A stretch of DNA of 64,000 nt from Rhizobium terricola (GTDB taxonomy: Bacteria > Pseudomonadota > Alphaproteobacteria > Rhizobiales > Rhizobiaceae): NCBI RefSeq assembly GCF_012927355.1, contig NZ_JABBGK010000005.1, forward strand, positions 1 through 64,000, read 5' to 3'. Shown piece by piece: positions 26,491-35,646 of the stretch. The notes under the pieces are model-generated. The model was not told the origin of the DNA. It made no database searches and worked only from the letters and a program-made list of their open reading frames with translations. Positions within the stretch are counted from its first letter, which is position 1. Each line of letters starts with the position of its first letter. The position numbers and the translations under genes are program-made.

Positions 26491-27225
26491 ATGAAGGAAT
26501 TCTTCCACCGCAAGATCGAACGCAATGCCATCGGCTTCGTGTTGGCGATCATCGGCGTGGCATCCATTGGCGGCTTCGTCGAAATCGCTCCGCTGTTCAC
26601 CATCCACGAGACGGTCGAAGAGGCGCCCGACATGCGCCTTTATACGCCGCTGGAGCTTGCCGGTCGCAATCTTTACATCCGCGAGGGTTGCTACGCCTGC
26701 CATTCGCAGATGATCCGCACGCTTCGCGACGAAGTGGAGCGCTACGGCCCCTTCTCGCTTGCGGTGGAATCGAAATACGACCACCCGATGCTGTGGGGCT
26801 CCAAGCGCACCGGACCGGACCTTGCCCGCCTCGGCGGCAAGTATTCCGACGCCTGGCACGTCGCCCATCTCGTCAATCCGCGTGACGTCGTGCCGGAATC
26901 GGTGATGCCGCGCTACGGATGGCTGAACAAGAATGCGCTCCGGGTTGACGATCTCGGCGAACATCTGAGCGCTCAACGCGCCGTCGGCGTCCCGTATACG
27001 GACGCGATGATCGACAACGCGACCGCCGACGCCCGCGGCCAGGCCGCGCCCGACAGCCCCGAATCGTCCGGCGTCACGGAGCGCTACGGCGAGGCAACCA
27101 ATGTGCGCGCCTTCGACGGAAATCAGCGTGCACTGACCGAGATGGACGCGCTGGTTGCCTATCTGCAGATCGTCGGTCAGCTGACGCAAGCTGCTCGACA
27201 GGAAACCGCAGCGAAGGAGGAGTGA
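26491..27225 (+). CDS. ccoO: cbb3-type cytochrome c oxidase subunit II (monohaem cytochrome c)
   Basis: A 244-residue protein with an N-terminal membrane anchor (about 14-36) and one c-haem site C67-Y-A-C70-H71. Typical CcoO segments are LYIREGCYACHSQMIRTLRDE, VESKYDHPMLWGSKRTGPDLARLGGKYSD and HLVNPRDVVPESVMP. ATG at 26491 has GGAG upstream; a GTG at 26485 overlapping the ccoN stop is also possible. It passes electrons to CcoN. Confidence 0.94.
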   Translation: MKEFFHRKIERNAIGFVLAIIGVASIGGFVEIAPLFTIHETVEEAPDMRLYTPLELAGRNLYIREGCYACHSQMIRTLRDEVERYGPFSLAVESKYDHPMLWGSKRTGPDLARLGGKYSDAWHVAHLVNPRDVVPESVMPRYGWLNKNALRVDDLGEHLSAQRAVGVPYTDAMIDNATADARGQAAPDSPESSGVTERYGEATNVRAFDGNQRALTEMDALVAYLQIVGQLTQAARQETAAKEE

Positions 27226-27226
27226 C

Positions 27227-27397
27227 GTGGAGATCGACCACAACAGTGTCGTCGCCTTTGCCAAGAGCTGGGGGCTTTTCTACCTCGTCGCAATGGCGCT
27301 CGGCGTCGTGATTTACGCGCTCTGGCCCGGCAACCGAAAGCGCTTCGACCGCGCAAAGACAAGCATTCTCGACAAAGACGATCGGCCCGGAGATTGA
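27227..27397 (+). CDS. ccoQ: cbb3 oxidase small subunit
   Basis: A 56-residue single-helix protein starting with GTG one base after the ccoO stop. It reads MEIDHNSVVAFAKSWGLFYL, then a helix and ALWPGNRKRFDRAK, the standard CcoQ pattern that stabilises the complex. Confidence 0.88.
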   Translation: MEIDHNSVVAFAKSWGLFYLVAMALGVVIYALWPGNRKRFDRAKTSILDKDDRPGD

Positions 27398-27399
27398 GC

Positions 27400-28278
27400 A
27401 TGGCCGAGGAAAGACACGATCCCGCCACCGGGCGCAGCACTACGGGACACGAGTGGAACGGCATCGAGGAGCTTGAAACGCCGATCCCGCGTGTGGTGCT
27501 GTTCTTCCTTGCCGCAACCACGCTGATTGCCATCGGCTACTGGATCCTCATGCCGGCTTGGCCCATAGGCGTGACCTACACCAAGGGCCTGCTCGGTCTC
27601 GACCAGCGCGCCATCGTGACGAAGCAGGTCGAAGACGCGGCAGCCGCCCGGGCTTCCTGGACCGACCGCATTGCCGAGGCGAGCCTCGAGGAGATCGCTG
27701 CCGATCCGGACCTGATGCAGCGCGTGCGCGAAACGGGCCGCACGCTCTTCATCGACAATTGCGCCGCCTGTCACGGCACGCGAGGCACGGGTGGCCCCGG
27801 TTTCCCGAACCTTGCCGCCAAGGCCTGGCTTTGGGGCGGAGAGCCTGAAACGATCCTCGAGACGATCCGCGTCGGCATCAACTCCACCCATGCGGAGACG
27901 CGTGTCTCGCAGATGATGGCCTTCGGCCGGGACGGGACACTCGAGCGAGAGCAGGTCCGCGCTGTTGCGGCTTACGTTCGCTCTCTTTCCGACCTGCCGA
28001 TGAGCGCTGACCACAAAGCCCTGATCGAAACCGGCAAGGAGGTCTTTTCGGCCAATTGCGCCGCCTGCCACGGAGAGGACGCACGTGGCAGCACCGACAT
28101 GGGCGCACCGAACCTGACCGACAAGACCTGGATCTACGGCGGCGATGCGCAGACCGTCTTCGATACCATCTATTCCGGAAGACAGGGCCTGATGCCAACC
28201 TGGGAAGGGCGGCTCTCTGCGGTCGATATGAAATTGCTGGCACTTTATGTCGGCACGCTCGGAGAGGAGGCCAAGTGA
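27400..28278 (+). CDS. ccoP: cbb3-type cytochrome c oxidase subunit III (dihaem cytochrome c)
   Basis: A 292-residue protein with an N-terminal region containing GHEWNGIEELETPIPR and one anchor helix (about 31-53), then two cytochrome c domains with CAACH at C121-H125 and C220-H224. Distal Met ligands are probably in QMMAFGRDG and LMPTWEGRL. It overlaps the next small gene by GTGA. It delivers electrons from the bc1 complex. Confidence 0.94.
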   Translation: MAEERHDPATGRSTTGHEWNGIEELETPIPRVVLFFLAATTLIAIGYWILMPAWPIGVTYTKGLLGLDQRAIVTKQVEDAAAARASWTDRIAEASLEEIAADPDLMQRVRETGRTLFIDNCAACHGTRGTGGPGFPNLAAKAWLWGGEPETILETIRVGINSTHAETRVSQMMAFGRDGTLEREQVRAVAAYVRSLSDLPMSADHKALIETGKEVFSANCAACHGEDARGSTDMGAPNLTDKTWIYGGDAQTVFDTIYSGRQGLMPTWEGRLSAVDMKLLALYVGTLGEEAK

Positions 28279-28484
28279 GTACGACGATGGAAAAGACCAA
28301 CCTGCGGAAAGGCCTCAACTGGCGGGTCGTGTCCTGGCTGCTTGCGGGCATGACTGCGCTCACGGTTATCGGCGCGAATGTCCATCTCGTCCACGTCGCA
28401 ACGGGCAGCCAGCCCGAATGCGTCAATCACCTGAAGGCGGAAGGTCGCGACGGCACCTATCGCGCCGCGGCATCGTCCTGCTGA
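28275..28484 (+). CDS. Small single-helix membrane protein after ccoP
   Basis: GTG at 28275 overlaps the ccoP stop (69 residues); ATG at 28287 gives 65. One helix (about 20-40) is followed by a periplasmic tail with two cysteines (QPECVNHLKAEGRDGTYRAA...C at the end). It sits where ccoG/ccoH or small assembly factors often occur but resembles none that I know. Tight coupling suggests a subunit or assembly role for the oxidase. Confidence 0.6.
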   Translation: MSTTMEKTNLRKGLNWRVVSWLLAGMTALTVIGANVHLVHVATGSQPECVNHLKAEGRDGTYRAAASSC

Positions 28485-28500
28485 GAGGAGCAAGGTCACA

Positions 28501-29286
28501 ATGAGAACGACCGAGAAATCCGGCGATACGAACATACCTCTGGCCGAACGGCGTCGACGTCACTTGCCCGCCAGCGCGGCCTTCGGCTGGCTTTCCGCCG
28601 GTTGGCGCGACCTCTGGCACAATCCGCTGCCGAGCCTGCTTTACGGGCTTGCCGTCTTCCTGCTCTCGCTCGCCGTCGTCTGGTTCCTCTTTCGCCTCCA
28701 GCTCGACTACATCCTGTTTCCGGCGCTTGCCGGCTTCATGGTGGTGGGGCCACTGGTCGCGATCGGGCTCTATCGCAAGAGCCGGGACATTGAAGAGGGT
28801 ATTCGGCCAAGCCTCTCACGCATGATCCTGGTAAAGGCTGCATCCGGCGCCCAGGTCTGGTTTACGGGTGCGATCCTCTGCCTGCTGATGCTGGTCTGGA
28901 TGCGCGCGGCGGTGATAATCTATGCACTTTTCATGGGCTTGAGACCGTTTCCAGGGCTGGACCGCATCGTGGCAATTCTCTTCACCACGACCGAGGGCTG
29001 GGGCATGATCATCGTCGGCACGGCGGTCGGTGGGCTCTTCGCCGCCTTCTCCTTCGCCGTCAGCACCTTTGCCATCCCGATGCTCCTTGCGGAAAGAACG
29101 GACGCCTTCACAGCCATGGGCACCAGTATCTCGCTCGTCTTCCGCAACCTGCCGGTCATGCTGGCCTGGGGCGCGATCGTGCTTGCGCTGACCGTCATCG
29201 GCATCGCGACGGGGTTCCTCGGCCTCATCGTCATCTTCCCGCTGCTCGGCCACGGCACCTGGCACAGCTACAAGGCGATCCGATGA
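28501..29286 (+). CDS. DUF2189 membrane protein
   Basis: A 261-residue inner-membrane protein with about six helices. It has the DUF2189 marks WLSAGWRDLWHNPLPSLLYG, GPLVAIGLYRKSRDIE and the C-terminal PLLGHGTWHSYKAI. The function is not established; members are often next to terminal oxidases in alpha- and betaproteobacteria. It starts 16 bases after the small gene with GAGAGGAGCAAGG upstream, so it is the last gene of the nsrR-cco operon. Confidence 0.85.
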   Translation: MRTTEKSGDTNIPLAERRRRHLPASAAFGWLSAGWRDLWHNPLPSLLYGLAVFLLSLAVVWFLFRLQLDYILFPALAGFMVVGPLVAIGLYRKSRDIEEGIRPSLSRMILVKAASGAQVWFTGAILCLLMLVWMRAAVIIYALFMGLRPFPGLDRIVAILFTTTEGWGMIIVGTAVGGLFAAFSFAVSTFAIPMLLAERTDAFTAMGTSISLVFRNLPVMLAWGAIVLALTVIGIATGFLGLIVIFPLLGHGTWHSYKAIR

Positions 29287-29323
29287 CCAGCGGGTACCGG
29301 ATCACCCAGAGGCCGCCATCGGA

Positions 29324-30697
29324 TCAGGCATGGGGGTCCGGACTGTTCTGACTGCTTGCGCTGCGCATCTTCCACAATGGCAGAGAAACGTCGGCAATCA
29401 GTCCCGACCCATCGGCTCGTTCTGCGAGCACAAAGCTTCCACGATGGCTTTCGACGATCTCCGCAACGATTGCCAATTCCAGGCCGCTTCCGGAGGTGCC
29501 GCTGCCGCCAGCCCGGACGAAGCGATGCAGGACCCGTGCGCGCAGCTCCGGTGGAATGCCGGGCCCCGAATCCTCGACACGCAGGAGCAAATTCCCCTCG
29601 CTTCTTGCGAGGCGAACAGACACCCAGGCCCCCTCGGGAATGTAACGCAACGCATTGTCGACGAGGTTCCGCAACATCGCCGCGAGAAGATCGGCATTGC
29701 CGCCGACCCTTGCATCGAGGCCCGGCTCCACCTCCAGCCCCAGATCGATATTGCGCGCGACGGCCTGCGGCGCCATGAGTGCGATCGTCTCGCGTGCGAG
29801 TTCCGCCAGATCGACCGGCTGTGCCTCTTCTTCTATGGCGTCATGCTCGACCCTTGCCAGCGCCAGGAGTTGTTCGACGACGCGGGTGCCACGCTCGACG
29901 CCGACGAGGACATCCGAGATCGCCTGATTGCGTTCGGCGGCATCCTTGGCGTGACTTGCCACCTGCGCATGCGCGCGTATCGCCGCAAGCGGCGTGCGCA
30001 GTTCATGCGCGGCGTCCGCGGCAAAGCGGCGGTCCCGTTCGCGGGCAAGCGCGATCCGCTCGAAGAGGCCGTTGAGCGCGCCCACCAGCGGCAGAACCTC
30101 GGTCGGCGCAGATTGCGGACTGAGTGGCGAAAGATCTGCCGGCGACCGCTGCTTCACGCCTGCCGTCAGTCGCTCGAGAGGTCCAAGCCCCCATCGCACC
30201 AGACCCCAGATGAGGGCGGCGAGCAACGGTGCGGCAATCCATACAGGGTGAAGCATATGGGCCGCGACGCGAGCGGCAAAACTCGTGCGCACCTCCTGTC
30301 GAACTGCCACCTCGACCCAGGTGCCGGTCGCGTTCGACGCGCCATAGACGCGCCAGCCCTCGCCCTTGTCGATGACGTCGCGATATCCGGCCCGCCATTC
30401 CTCAACCGAAGGGTTGAAATCGCCTGAGCGTCCGGATACGGCGGCCGGGGTCAGGATGCGGTAGGAAAGGCGCTGATCCGGCTGGCGTTCCCGCAGCAGG
30501 TCGGCAGGCAGCGCATCCGCTGGCAGTTGTCCCACGAGCCCGAGTACTATCTCGGCGGATTGCTGCAGGTGTTCATCAGTCACCTCGTCAATCAGGCTTC
30601 TCGTATCGAAATAGGTAAAATAGGCTGTCGCGAGCCAGGCCGTAACCATGCTTCCGCAGAGCGATAGGACGAGACGGCGGCGCAGCGAACCGGTCAT
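29324..30697 (-). CDS. Sensor histidine kinase (QseC/TctE-like)
   Basis: A 457-residue inner-membrane kinase: helix 1 (about 10-30), a periplasmic domain (31-150), helix 2 (152-170), then the H-box DAAHELRTPL with H231 and the ATPase domain with NLVDNALRYIP and DSGPGIPPELRARV. The second glycine box is GSGLELAIV instead of GSGLGLAIV, a Gly to Glu change in the ATP lid. Its ATG overlaps the response-regulator stop (ATGA), so the pair is one unit. The stimulus is unknown; a DnrO-like gene lies upstream. Confidence 0.9.
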   Translation of the reverse strand: MTGSLRRRLVLSLCGSMVTAWLATAYFTYFDTRSLIDEVTDEHLQQSAEIVLGLVGQLPADALPADLLRERQPDQRLSYRILTPAAVSGRSGDFNPSVEEWRAGYRDVIDKGEGWRVYGASNATGTWVEVAVRQEVRTSFAARVAAHMLHPVWIAAPLLAALIWGLVRWGLGPLERLTAGVKQRSPADLSPLSPQSAPTEVLPLVGALNGLFERIALARERDRRFAADAAHELRTPLAAIRAHAQVASHAKDAAERNQAISDVLVGVERGTRVVEQLLALARVEHDAIEEEAQPVDLAELARETIALMAPQAVARNIDLGLEVEPGLDARVGGNADLLAAMLRNLVDNALRYIPEGAWVSVRLARSEGNLLLRVEDSGPGIPPELRARVLHRFVRAGGSGTSGSGLELAIVAEIVESHRGSFVLAERADGSGLIADVSLPLWKMRSASSQNSPDPHA

Positions 30698-31356
30698 GGC
30701 TGGGCCGGTACGATGTAACCCACGCCGCGCAGGGTTCGGATGACATCCGGAAAGAGCTTGCGGCGCAGGTTGTGCACATGCACTTCGACGGCATTGCTGT
30801 CGATTTCCTCACCCCAGCCATAGAGTTGTTCCTCCAACTGGCTTCGGCTCAGCACCCGTCCGGCATGCATCATCAAGCCCTGCAGCACCGCGAATTCACG
30901 GTTCGAAAGGGTAACAGGCACTCCGTCCAGCGTTACGCTATGGGAGGCAGGATCAAGGGTGACACGACCACTGTGGAGGACCGGCACCGCTTCGCCCCTG
31001 GAGCGACGCAGCAGTGCCCGCAGCCGAGCCTGCAATTCCTCCAGATCGAAAGGCTTGATCATGTAATCGTCGCTTCCCGCATCCAGACCCGATACGCGCT
31101 CGGCAATCGTGTCGCGTGCGGTCAGCACCAGAACCGGCGTCTTGTCTCCCGCGGCACGCCTGTGCTTCAGGAGGCTGATCCCATCCATGCCGGGCAGGCC
31201 GAGGTCCAGCACGACGGCATCATAGGTCGTGGTCGCAAGCGCGGAATCGGCATCTTCGCCATCACGCACCCAATCCACCGCAAAGCCCGACTGGCCCAGT
31301 CCCGCAACTAGGCCACGACCCAACAATGTGTCGTCCTCGACCAGCAGAAGTCTCAT
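30694..31356 (-). CDS. OmpR-family response regulator
   Basis: A 220-residue regulator. The receiver domain (1-115) has E7-D8-D9, the phospho-acceptor D51 (VVLDLGLPGMDG) and K101-like lysine in MIKPFDLEEL. The DNA-binding winged helix (125-218) ends in EVHVHNLRRKL and IRTLRGVGYIV. ATG at 31356 gives the standard MRLLLVEDD start. It is translationally coupled to the kinase. Confidence 0.92.
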   Translation of the reverse strand: MRLLLVEDDTLLGRGLVAGLGQSGFAVDWVRDGEDADSALATTTYDAVVLDLGLPGMDGISLLKHRRAAGDKTPVLVLTARDTIAERVSGLDAGSDDYMIKPFDLEELQARLRALLRRSRGEAVPVLHSGRVTLDPASHSVTLDGVPVTLSNREFAVLQGLMMHAGRVLSRSQLEEQLYGWGEEIDSNAVEVHVHNLRRKLFPDVIRTLRGVGYIVPAQP

Positions 31357-31478
31357 CGCAGCCGCCCATCGGCAATCTTGGGAACGCAGGGAATACACGC
31401 CCGGCGAAGCCGCCGGGCAGGTATCATGTCAGTCTGGCATCTTCGGTGAGCAGGAACAATCCCGCGCAAACCGCCGGT

Positions 31479-31961
31479 CTACTCGAGCGGCTGCCAGTTG
31501 GCGTGTTCGAAATGGGTGCCGTAGGCGTTCAGTGCCTCGACGACCAACACTGCCCCGGCGCGCGGATCGGTCTCGCCCTCGAGCCCAGACACACCATCGA
31601 GCACATGGCCGAGCACGATGTGGAATTGCTCGTCCACCTCCGGAGTGAGCTTGCAGTTCTCGACCATGAAATCGACCTGCGTCTGGACTTCCCCGGCAAG
31701 CGCCTTGTAGTCCGACAAGGGCAGCGTGCCGTCGTGGATAGCGGAAAGCCGTGTGGCGAGCGCACCGCGGATGGCGTCCATGCCCTTCAGCATGTTTTCA
31801 TCGCCTTGCCACTTCGCCTGGCCATTAAGCGTCAGTTCGATTGCGGCACCCTGGTGCTCTTCATGGCCTGCCGTCTCTGCCCAGGAGACGCCGGTCGAGA
31901 GACCAAGACCGAGGACGAGAACAGGAAAAATAAGGCTTCTACGGATGTGCATTTTCGTCAT
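31479..31961 (-). CDS. Secreted DnrO-like protein
   Basis: A 160-residue protein with a cleavable signal peptide (about 1-28, ending TGVSWAETAG). The mature part is helical and begins with HEEHQGAAIELTLNGQAKW, followed by MLKGMDAIRGALA and CKLTPEVDEQFHIVLGHVLDG. This matches the small periplasmic DnrO-type proteins seen near denitrification regulators; function unknown, metal binding by His/Cys possible. It is 122 bases upstream of the two-component genes on the same strand. Confidence 0.6.
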   Translation of the reverse strand: MTKMHIRRSLIFPVLVLGLGLSTGVSWAETAGHEEHQGAAIELTLNGQAKWQGDENMLKGMDAIRGALATRLSAIHDGTLPLSDYKALAGEVQTQVDFMVENCKLTPEVDEQFHIVLGHVLDGVSGLEGETDPRAGAVLVVEALNAYGTHFEHANWQPLE

Positions 31962-32316
31962 TCCCTTTCAAGACGAGAGGAATTTCTCTTCGCCCGGTGG
32001 GATTAGCCTCCCCACCTTATGGCTCGCTTAAGTGCCGAAAGAAAATTGAACAGCAAGATCGACGATACGCCCTCGACGCAGGAGCGTAGATCACAATTGA
32101 TACCTCACCCACTTTGGGCAATCCAAACGCCCAACCGATCGTAACTGCCTGGCGATGACCGCACAGGAGTCTCAGGCTTGTGAGCGTGGTTGCAGCTCTC
32201 CTTCGGTCGACCCATCAGACGCGAAATGAACCGCTCCGAGTTTACCGGAGGATGTTTGGTTCAAGTCATTGAGGCCGGCCCGGGAAACCGGATCGACCAA
32301 TTTTTGTTATACTCCG
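31962..32316. other. Intergenic region with an IS3 end remnant
   Basis: No gene is seen. At 32241-32270 the sequence TTTACCGGAGGATGTTTGGT resembles the IS3-type end at 1565-1585 (CTACCGGAGACCGTTTGGTT). A GGTGGG/CCCACC hairpin lies just upstream of the DnrO-like gene near 31997-32017. Confidence 0.55.
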
Positions 32317-33846
32317 TCAGACATTTACCACCAATTCGGCGACCATCTTTCGCAGTTCAGGTTTGAGAATCTTGCCGATGCCACTGCGCGGCAGGGCGTC
32401 GAGAAAGATCACAGCCTTGGGGCATTTGAAGTGGGCAAGGTGGCTACGGCAATCGTCGATGATGTCCTGTTCGGCAACAGCGACGTCCGACTTGCGCACG
32501 GCGAAGGCGACCGGCACTTCGCCCCAACGCGCATCGGGCCGGCCGACGACCGAGACCTCGGCAATACCGCCATGGGCAAGGATGATCGCTTCAACCTCGA
32601 CCGGGTAGATGTTCTCGCCGCCACTGATGATCAGATCCTTCAGGCGGTCGACCAGATAGAGGAAGCCTTCATCATCGAGATAGCCGACATCGCCAGTGGC
32701 GAACCAGCCGTCGCGCAGGGCGGAGTTGGTGGCGTTGGGGTTGTTCCAGTAACCGGCGAAGACTACCGCCCCCTGGCACATGACTTCTCCTGCGACCCCG
32801 CGCGGCACCGGCTTACCGGTCTCGATGTCGACAATCCTCACGCGATTGAGGAAAGCGGGTTTTCCATGCGAGGTGCCCTTCGACGCATCCATTCCGGCCT
32901 TCCAGAAGGAAAGTGCTCCGGTGACTTCGGTGAGACCGTAGACCTGCTGGATGCTGACGCCCATTGCCGCCCAGGCCTCGATCAATGGCTTCGGTACGAC
33001 CGAGGCGCCACAGGTGATATTGACAAGGCTCGAAGCGTCGGCTTCGACCCTCGGCGCGATCGCCAGCAACGCGTTCAGCATCGCCGGCACCGACATCATG
33101 GTGGTGATCTTCTCGTGCCGGATGACACCCCACACCGCGACGGGATCGAAATCCGGCAGGAAATAGACGGTGGAGCCCTTCTGCACGCTGGTGGTGAGCG
33201 GCATCAGCCCGCCGATGTGGAAGATCGGCGCCACCAGCAGAAAGCGATGGCTGTCGTACCAGTCAATGGTGCTCGATGTGCCATGGCCGGCGGCGAGGAA
33301 ATTGTCATGGGTCAACATAGCCCCCTTCGGCTTGCCGGTGGTGCCGGAGGTATACATGATGATGGCGGTGTCGCCGCCTCGGCGCACGGCCGGAGGTCCA
33401 GGCGGCAGGCTTTCATCGGCCACGATGCCGGCATAATCCGGGTCTGTGGCCGAGACTCCGTTGCAGATGAAAATCTCAAGCCCGGTGCGGTGGCGCAATT
33501 CCTCCACAATCGGGGCAAAGGCGGCGTCATAAAACAGGGCCCGGGCGCCGCTGTCGTTGAGGATATAGACGAGTTCCTCCACCTGCAGGCGCCAGTTCAG
33601 GACGACAGCGATGCCATCAGCCTTGGCGGCGGCGAAGATGGTGGTGGCAAGGGCTTCGGTGTTCTTGCCGCACACGGCGATCCGGTCGCCGGGCTGAAGA
33701 CCCGCTTGCCGCAGCCACGAGGCAAGCCGCTCGCAGCGCCGGTCGACCTCGGCATAGCAGTAGCGATAGTCCGGGCCGATGAAGCCTTCGTGGCGTGGGG
33801 CCAGATAGGCCCGGTGTGCGAGCATTTCGCCGAGATTATAGGTCAA
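32317..33846 (-). CDS. AMP-dependent acyl-CoA synthetase/ligase
   Basis: A 509-residue ANL-superfamily enzyme that forms an acyl-CoA through an acyl-AMP. The P-loop motif TSGTTGKPKGAML, the QVYGLTEVTGAL adenylate motif, WFATGDVGYLDDEGFLYLVD and RLKDLIISGGENIYPVEVE (hinge) are all present, as is the C-terminal catalytic lysine region SGIGKILKPELRK. The acid substrate, fatty or aromatic, is unknown. It follows the AidB-like gene, and the divergent PaaX regulator points to an inducible acid catabolism unit. Confidence 0.9.
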   Translation of the reverse strand: MTYNLGEMLAHRAYLAPRHEGFIGPDYRYCYAEVDRRCERLASWLRQAGLQPGDRIAVCGKNTEALATTIFAAAKADGIAVVLNWRLQVEELVYILNDSGARALFYDAAFAPIVEELRHRTGLEIFICNGVSATDPDYAGIVADESLPPGPPAVRRGGDTAIIMYTSGTTGKPKGAMLTHDNFLAAGHGTSSTIDWYDSHRFLLVAPIFHIGGLMPLTTSVQKGSTVYFLPDFDPVAVWGVIRHEKITTMMSVPAMLNALLAIAPRVEADASSLVNITCGASVVPKPLIEAWAAMGVSIQQVYGLTEVTGALSFWKAGMDASKGTSHGKPAFLNRVRIVDIETGKPVPRGVAGEVMCQGAVVFAGYWNNPNATNSALRDGWFATGDVGYLDDEGFLYLVDRLKDLIISGGENIYPVEVEAIILAHGGIAEVSVVGRPDARWGEVPVAFAVRKSDVAVAEQDIIDDCRSHLAHFKCPKAVIFLDALPRSGIGKILKPELRKMVAELVVNV

Positions 33847-33917
33847 GCGACTCCTCCCAAAGCGTCAAGACTGGATGTGAATGAAGGGGTCGTCGTCCGC
33901 AGACGACGGCCTCAGGA

Positions 33918-35564
33918 TCAGGCCGCCACGCTGGCGCGATCGATCAACCGCGCAACCGGCGCATCGGGGCCGAGCGTACCAAAGGCAAGCCCGTGCTCGC
34001 CTCCCAGCCGCGAGCGGCCGAAACAAGCCGCAATCGGCGCCTCGGCCGATTTGATCAGGATCGAGGCCTGCAACATCAGCGCCGTGCGTTCGACGATGAA
34101 GCGGCTGCGATATTCGACCGTTTCCATGTCGTCGAAGGCATGGCCCAGACGGGCGAGTTCGGCGTCGTAATGCTTGTCCTGACCTCTGGCGCTGGCCAGT
34201 TCGGCAAACAGCGCGTCTCGCGAGGCGGGCTCCTTGCGCAGTGCACGCAGCACGTCCAGGCACTGCACATTGCCGCTGCCTTCCCAGATCGAATTGAGCG
34301 GAGCCTGCCGGTAGAGCCGCGGCATCATGGTCTCTTCCACATAGCCGATGCCGCCCAGGCACTCCTGTGCCTCATTGACCTGCGATGGTGTACGCTTGCA
34401 GATCCAGTATTTGCCGATCGCGGTGGCGATGCGGGCAAAGGCGGCTTCGTTCTCGTCGTGGCCTGAAGAATCGATGGCACGGGCGATGCGCATGGTCAGC
34501 GCGATGGCCGCCTCGCTTTCCAGCGCAAGATCGGCGAGCACATTGCGCATCAGTGGCTGGTCTATCAGGTGTCTGCCGAAGGTCTGGCGCTGGCGGGTGT
34601 GATTGAGGGCCTGCACTGTCGCCTGGCGCATTTGCGAGGACGAGCCAATCATGCAGTCGAGCCTCGTCAGCGCAACCATCTCGATGATGGTGGCAACGCC
34701 GCGCCCTTCGCCGCCGACCAGTTCGCCGAAAGCGCCCTGGAACTCGACTTCGGAGGAGGCGTTGGCCCAGTCGCCGAGCTTGTCCTTCAGCCGCTGTACT
34801 TCGACTGCATTGCGGCTGCCGTCGGGACGGAAGCGCGGCACGAGGAAGCAGCTCAGGCCCGCTTCAGTCTGGGCGAGCACCAGATGCGCATCGCACATGG
34901 GTGCGGAGAAGAACCACTTGTGGCCGACCAGTTCATAGCTGCCGTCCGGCTGACGGATAGCCCGGGTGGTATTGGAGCGCACGTCCGAGCCGCCCTGCTT
35001 TTCCGTCATGCCCATGCCAATGGTGCAACCGGTCTTGTGCTCCATCGGCAGGCTGCGCGGATCGTATTGGGTGGAAATGAGTTTCGGGATCCATTTTTCG
35101 GCAAGCACCGGGGCGTGGCGCAGTGCCGGAATGGCCGCATAGGTCATCGACATCGGGCAGCCGATACCGGCTTCCGCCTGCGAGCCGATATACATCACCG
35201 CCGCGCGCGCCACATGGGCGCCTTCCCGGTTGGCGTTGCGCCAGGCAAAGCCGTTCATGCCATATTCCATCGCCGCGCTCATCAGCGCGTGATAGGCCGG
35301 GTGGAATTCCACTTCGTCGATGCGGTGGCCGTAGCGGTCGAAGCTTCGTAGCTTCGGCTTGTTCTCGTTGGCGGCAAAACCAAGGTCGATCAGGTCGCCG
35401 CCGGCACGCGCGCCATACTCGCCCAGATGCTCGCCCGCCCAGGCCGCCCCCTCGCGCGTCACCGCCTCCCGCAGCGCGGTATCCGTCGCCCAGACATTGT
35501 AGTTCTTCAGCGGTTCCGGCTGATTTTGCACTTCGTGGGTCGAGAATTGGCTGGTAAGTGACAT
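33918..35564 (-). CDS. aidB: AidB-like acyl-CoA dehydrogenase
   Basis: A 548-residue flavoprotein. The N-terminal EVQNQPEPLKNYNVWATD, KTGCTIGMGMTEKQGGSDV, LDCMIGSSSQMRQATVQALNH and the C-terminal NSIWEGSGNVQCLDVLRAL are characteristic of AidB and its isovaleryl-CoA-dehydrogenase relatives. ATG at 35564 follows GAGGAGG. The extended C-terminal domain that binds DNA in E. coli AidB is present in length. Placement with an acyl-CoA ligase and PaaX suggests a metabolic dehydrogenase rather than a DNA-alkylation response role. Confidence 0.86.
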   Translation of the reverse strand: MSLTSQFSTHEVQNQPEPLKNYNVWATDTALREAVTREGAAWAGEHLGEYGARAGGDLIDLGFAANENKPKLRSFDRYGHRIDEVEFHPAYHALMSAAMEYGMNGFAWRNANREGAHVARAAVMYIGSQAEAGIGCPMSMTYAAIPALRHAPVLAEKWIPKLISTQYDPRSLPMEHKTGCTIGMGMTEKQGGSDVRSNTTRAIRQPDGSYELVGHKWFFSAPMCDAHLVLAQTEAGLSCFLVPRFRPDGSRNAVEVQRLKDKLGDWANASSEVEFQGAFGELVGGEGRGVATIIEMVALTRLDCMIGSSSQMRQATVQALNHTRQRQTFGRHLIDQPLMRNVLADLALESEAAIALTMRIARAIDSSGHDENEAAFARIATAIGKYWICKRTPSQVNEAQECLGGIGYVEETMMPRLYRQAPLNSIWEGSGNVQCLDVLRALRKEPASRDALFAELASARGQDKHYDAELARLGHAFDDMETVEYRSRFIVERTALMLQASILIKSAEAPIAACFGRSRLGGEHGLAFGTLGPDAPVARLIDRASVAA

Positions 35565-35616
35565 TTTTCCTCCTCGTGCCGGCTGCCGCCTTGTGCGGTG
35601 GGGCACATGCCACGAG

Positions 35617-35646
35617 AACATTACGTATGACGTCAAAAATTGTCAA
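35617..35646 (-). promoter_or_regulatory. Putative aidB-ligase promoter overlapping paaX start
   Basis: On the reverse strand TTGACA (35641-35646) is followed after 17 bases by TAATGT. The region overlaps the first codons of the divergent PaaX gene, so PaaX translation and aidB transcription share the same bases, suiting repression by PaaX itself. Confidence 0.35.

Noticed and set aside
32269..34170. Long open frame of 633 codons on the plus strand
   Set aside because: It is the antisense of the acyl-CoA ligase and AidB genes, with low-complexity Asp/Gly/Arg-rich translation caused by high GC.
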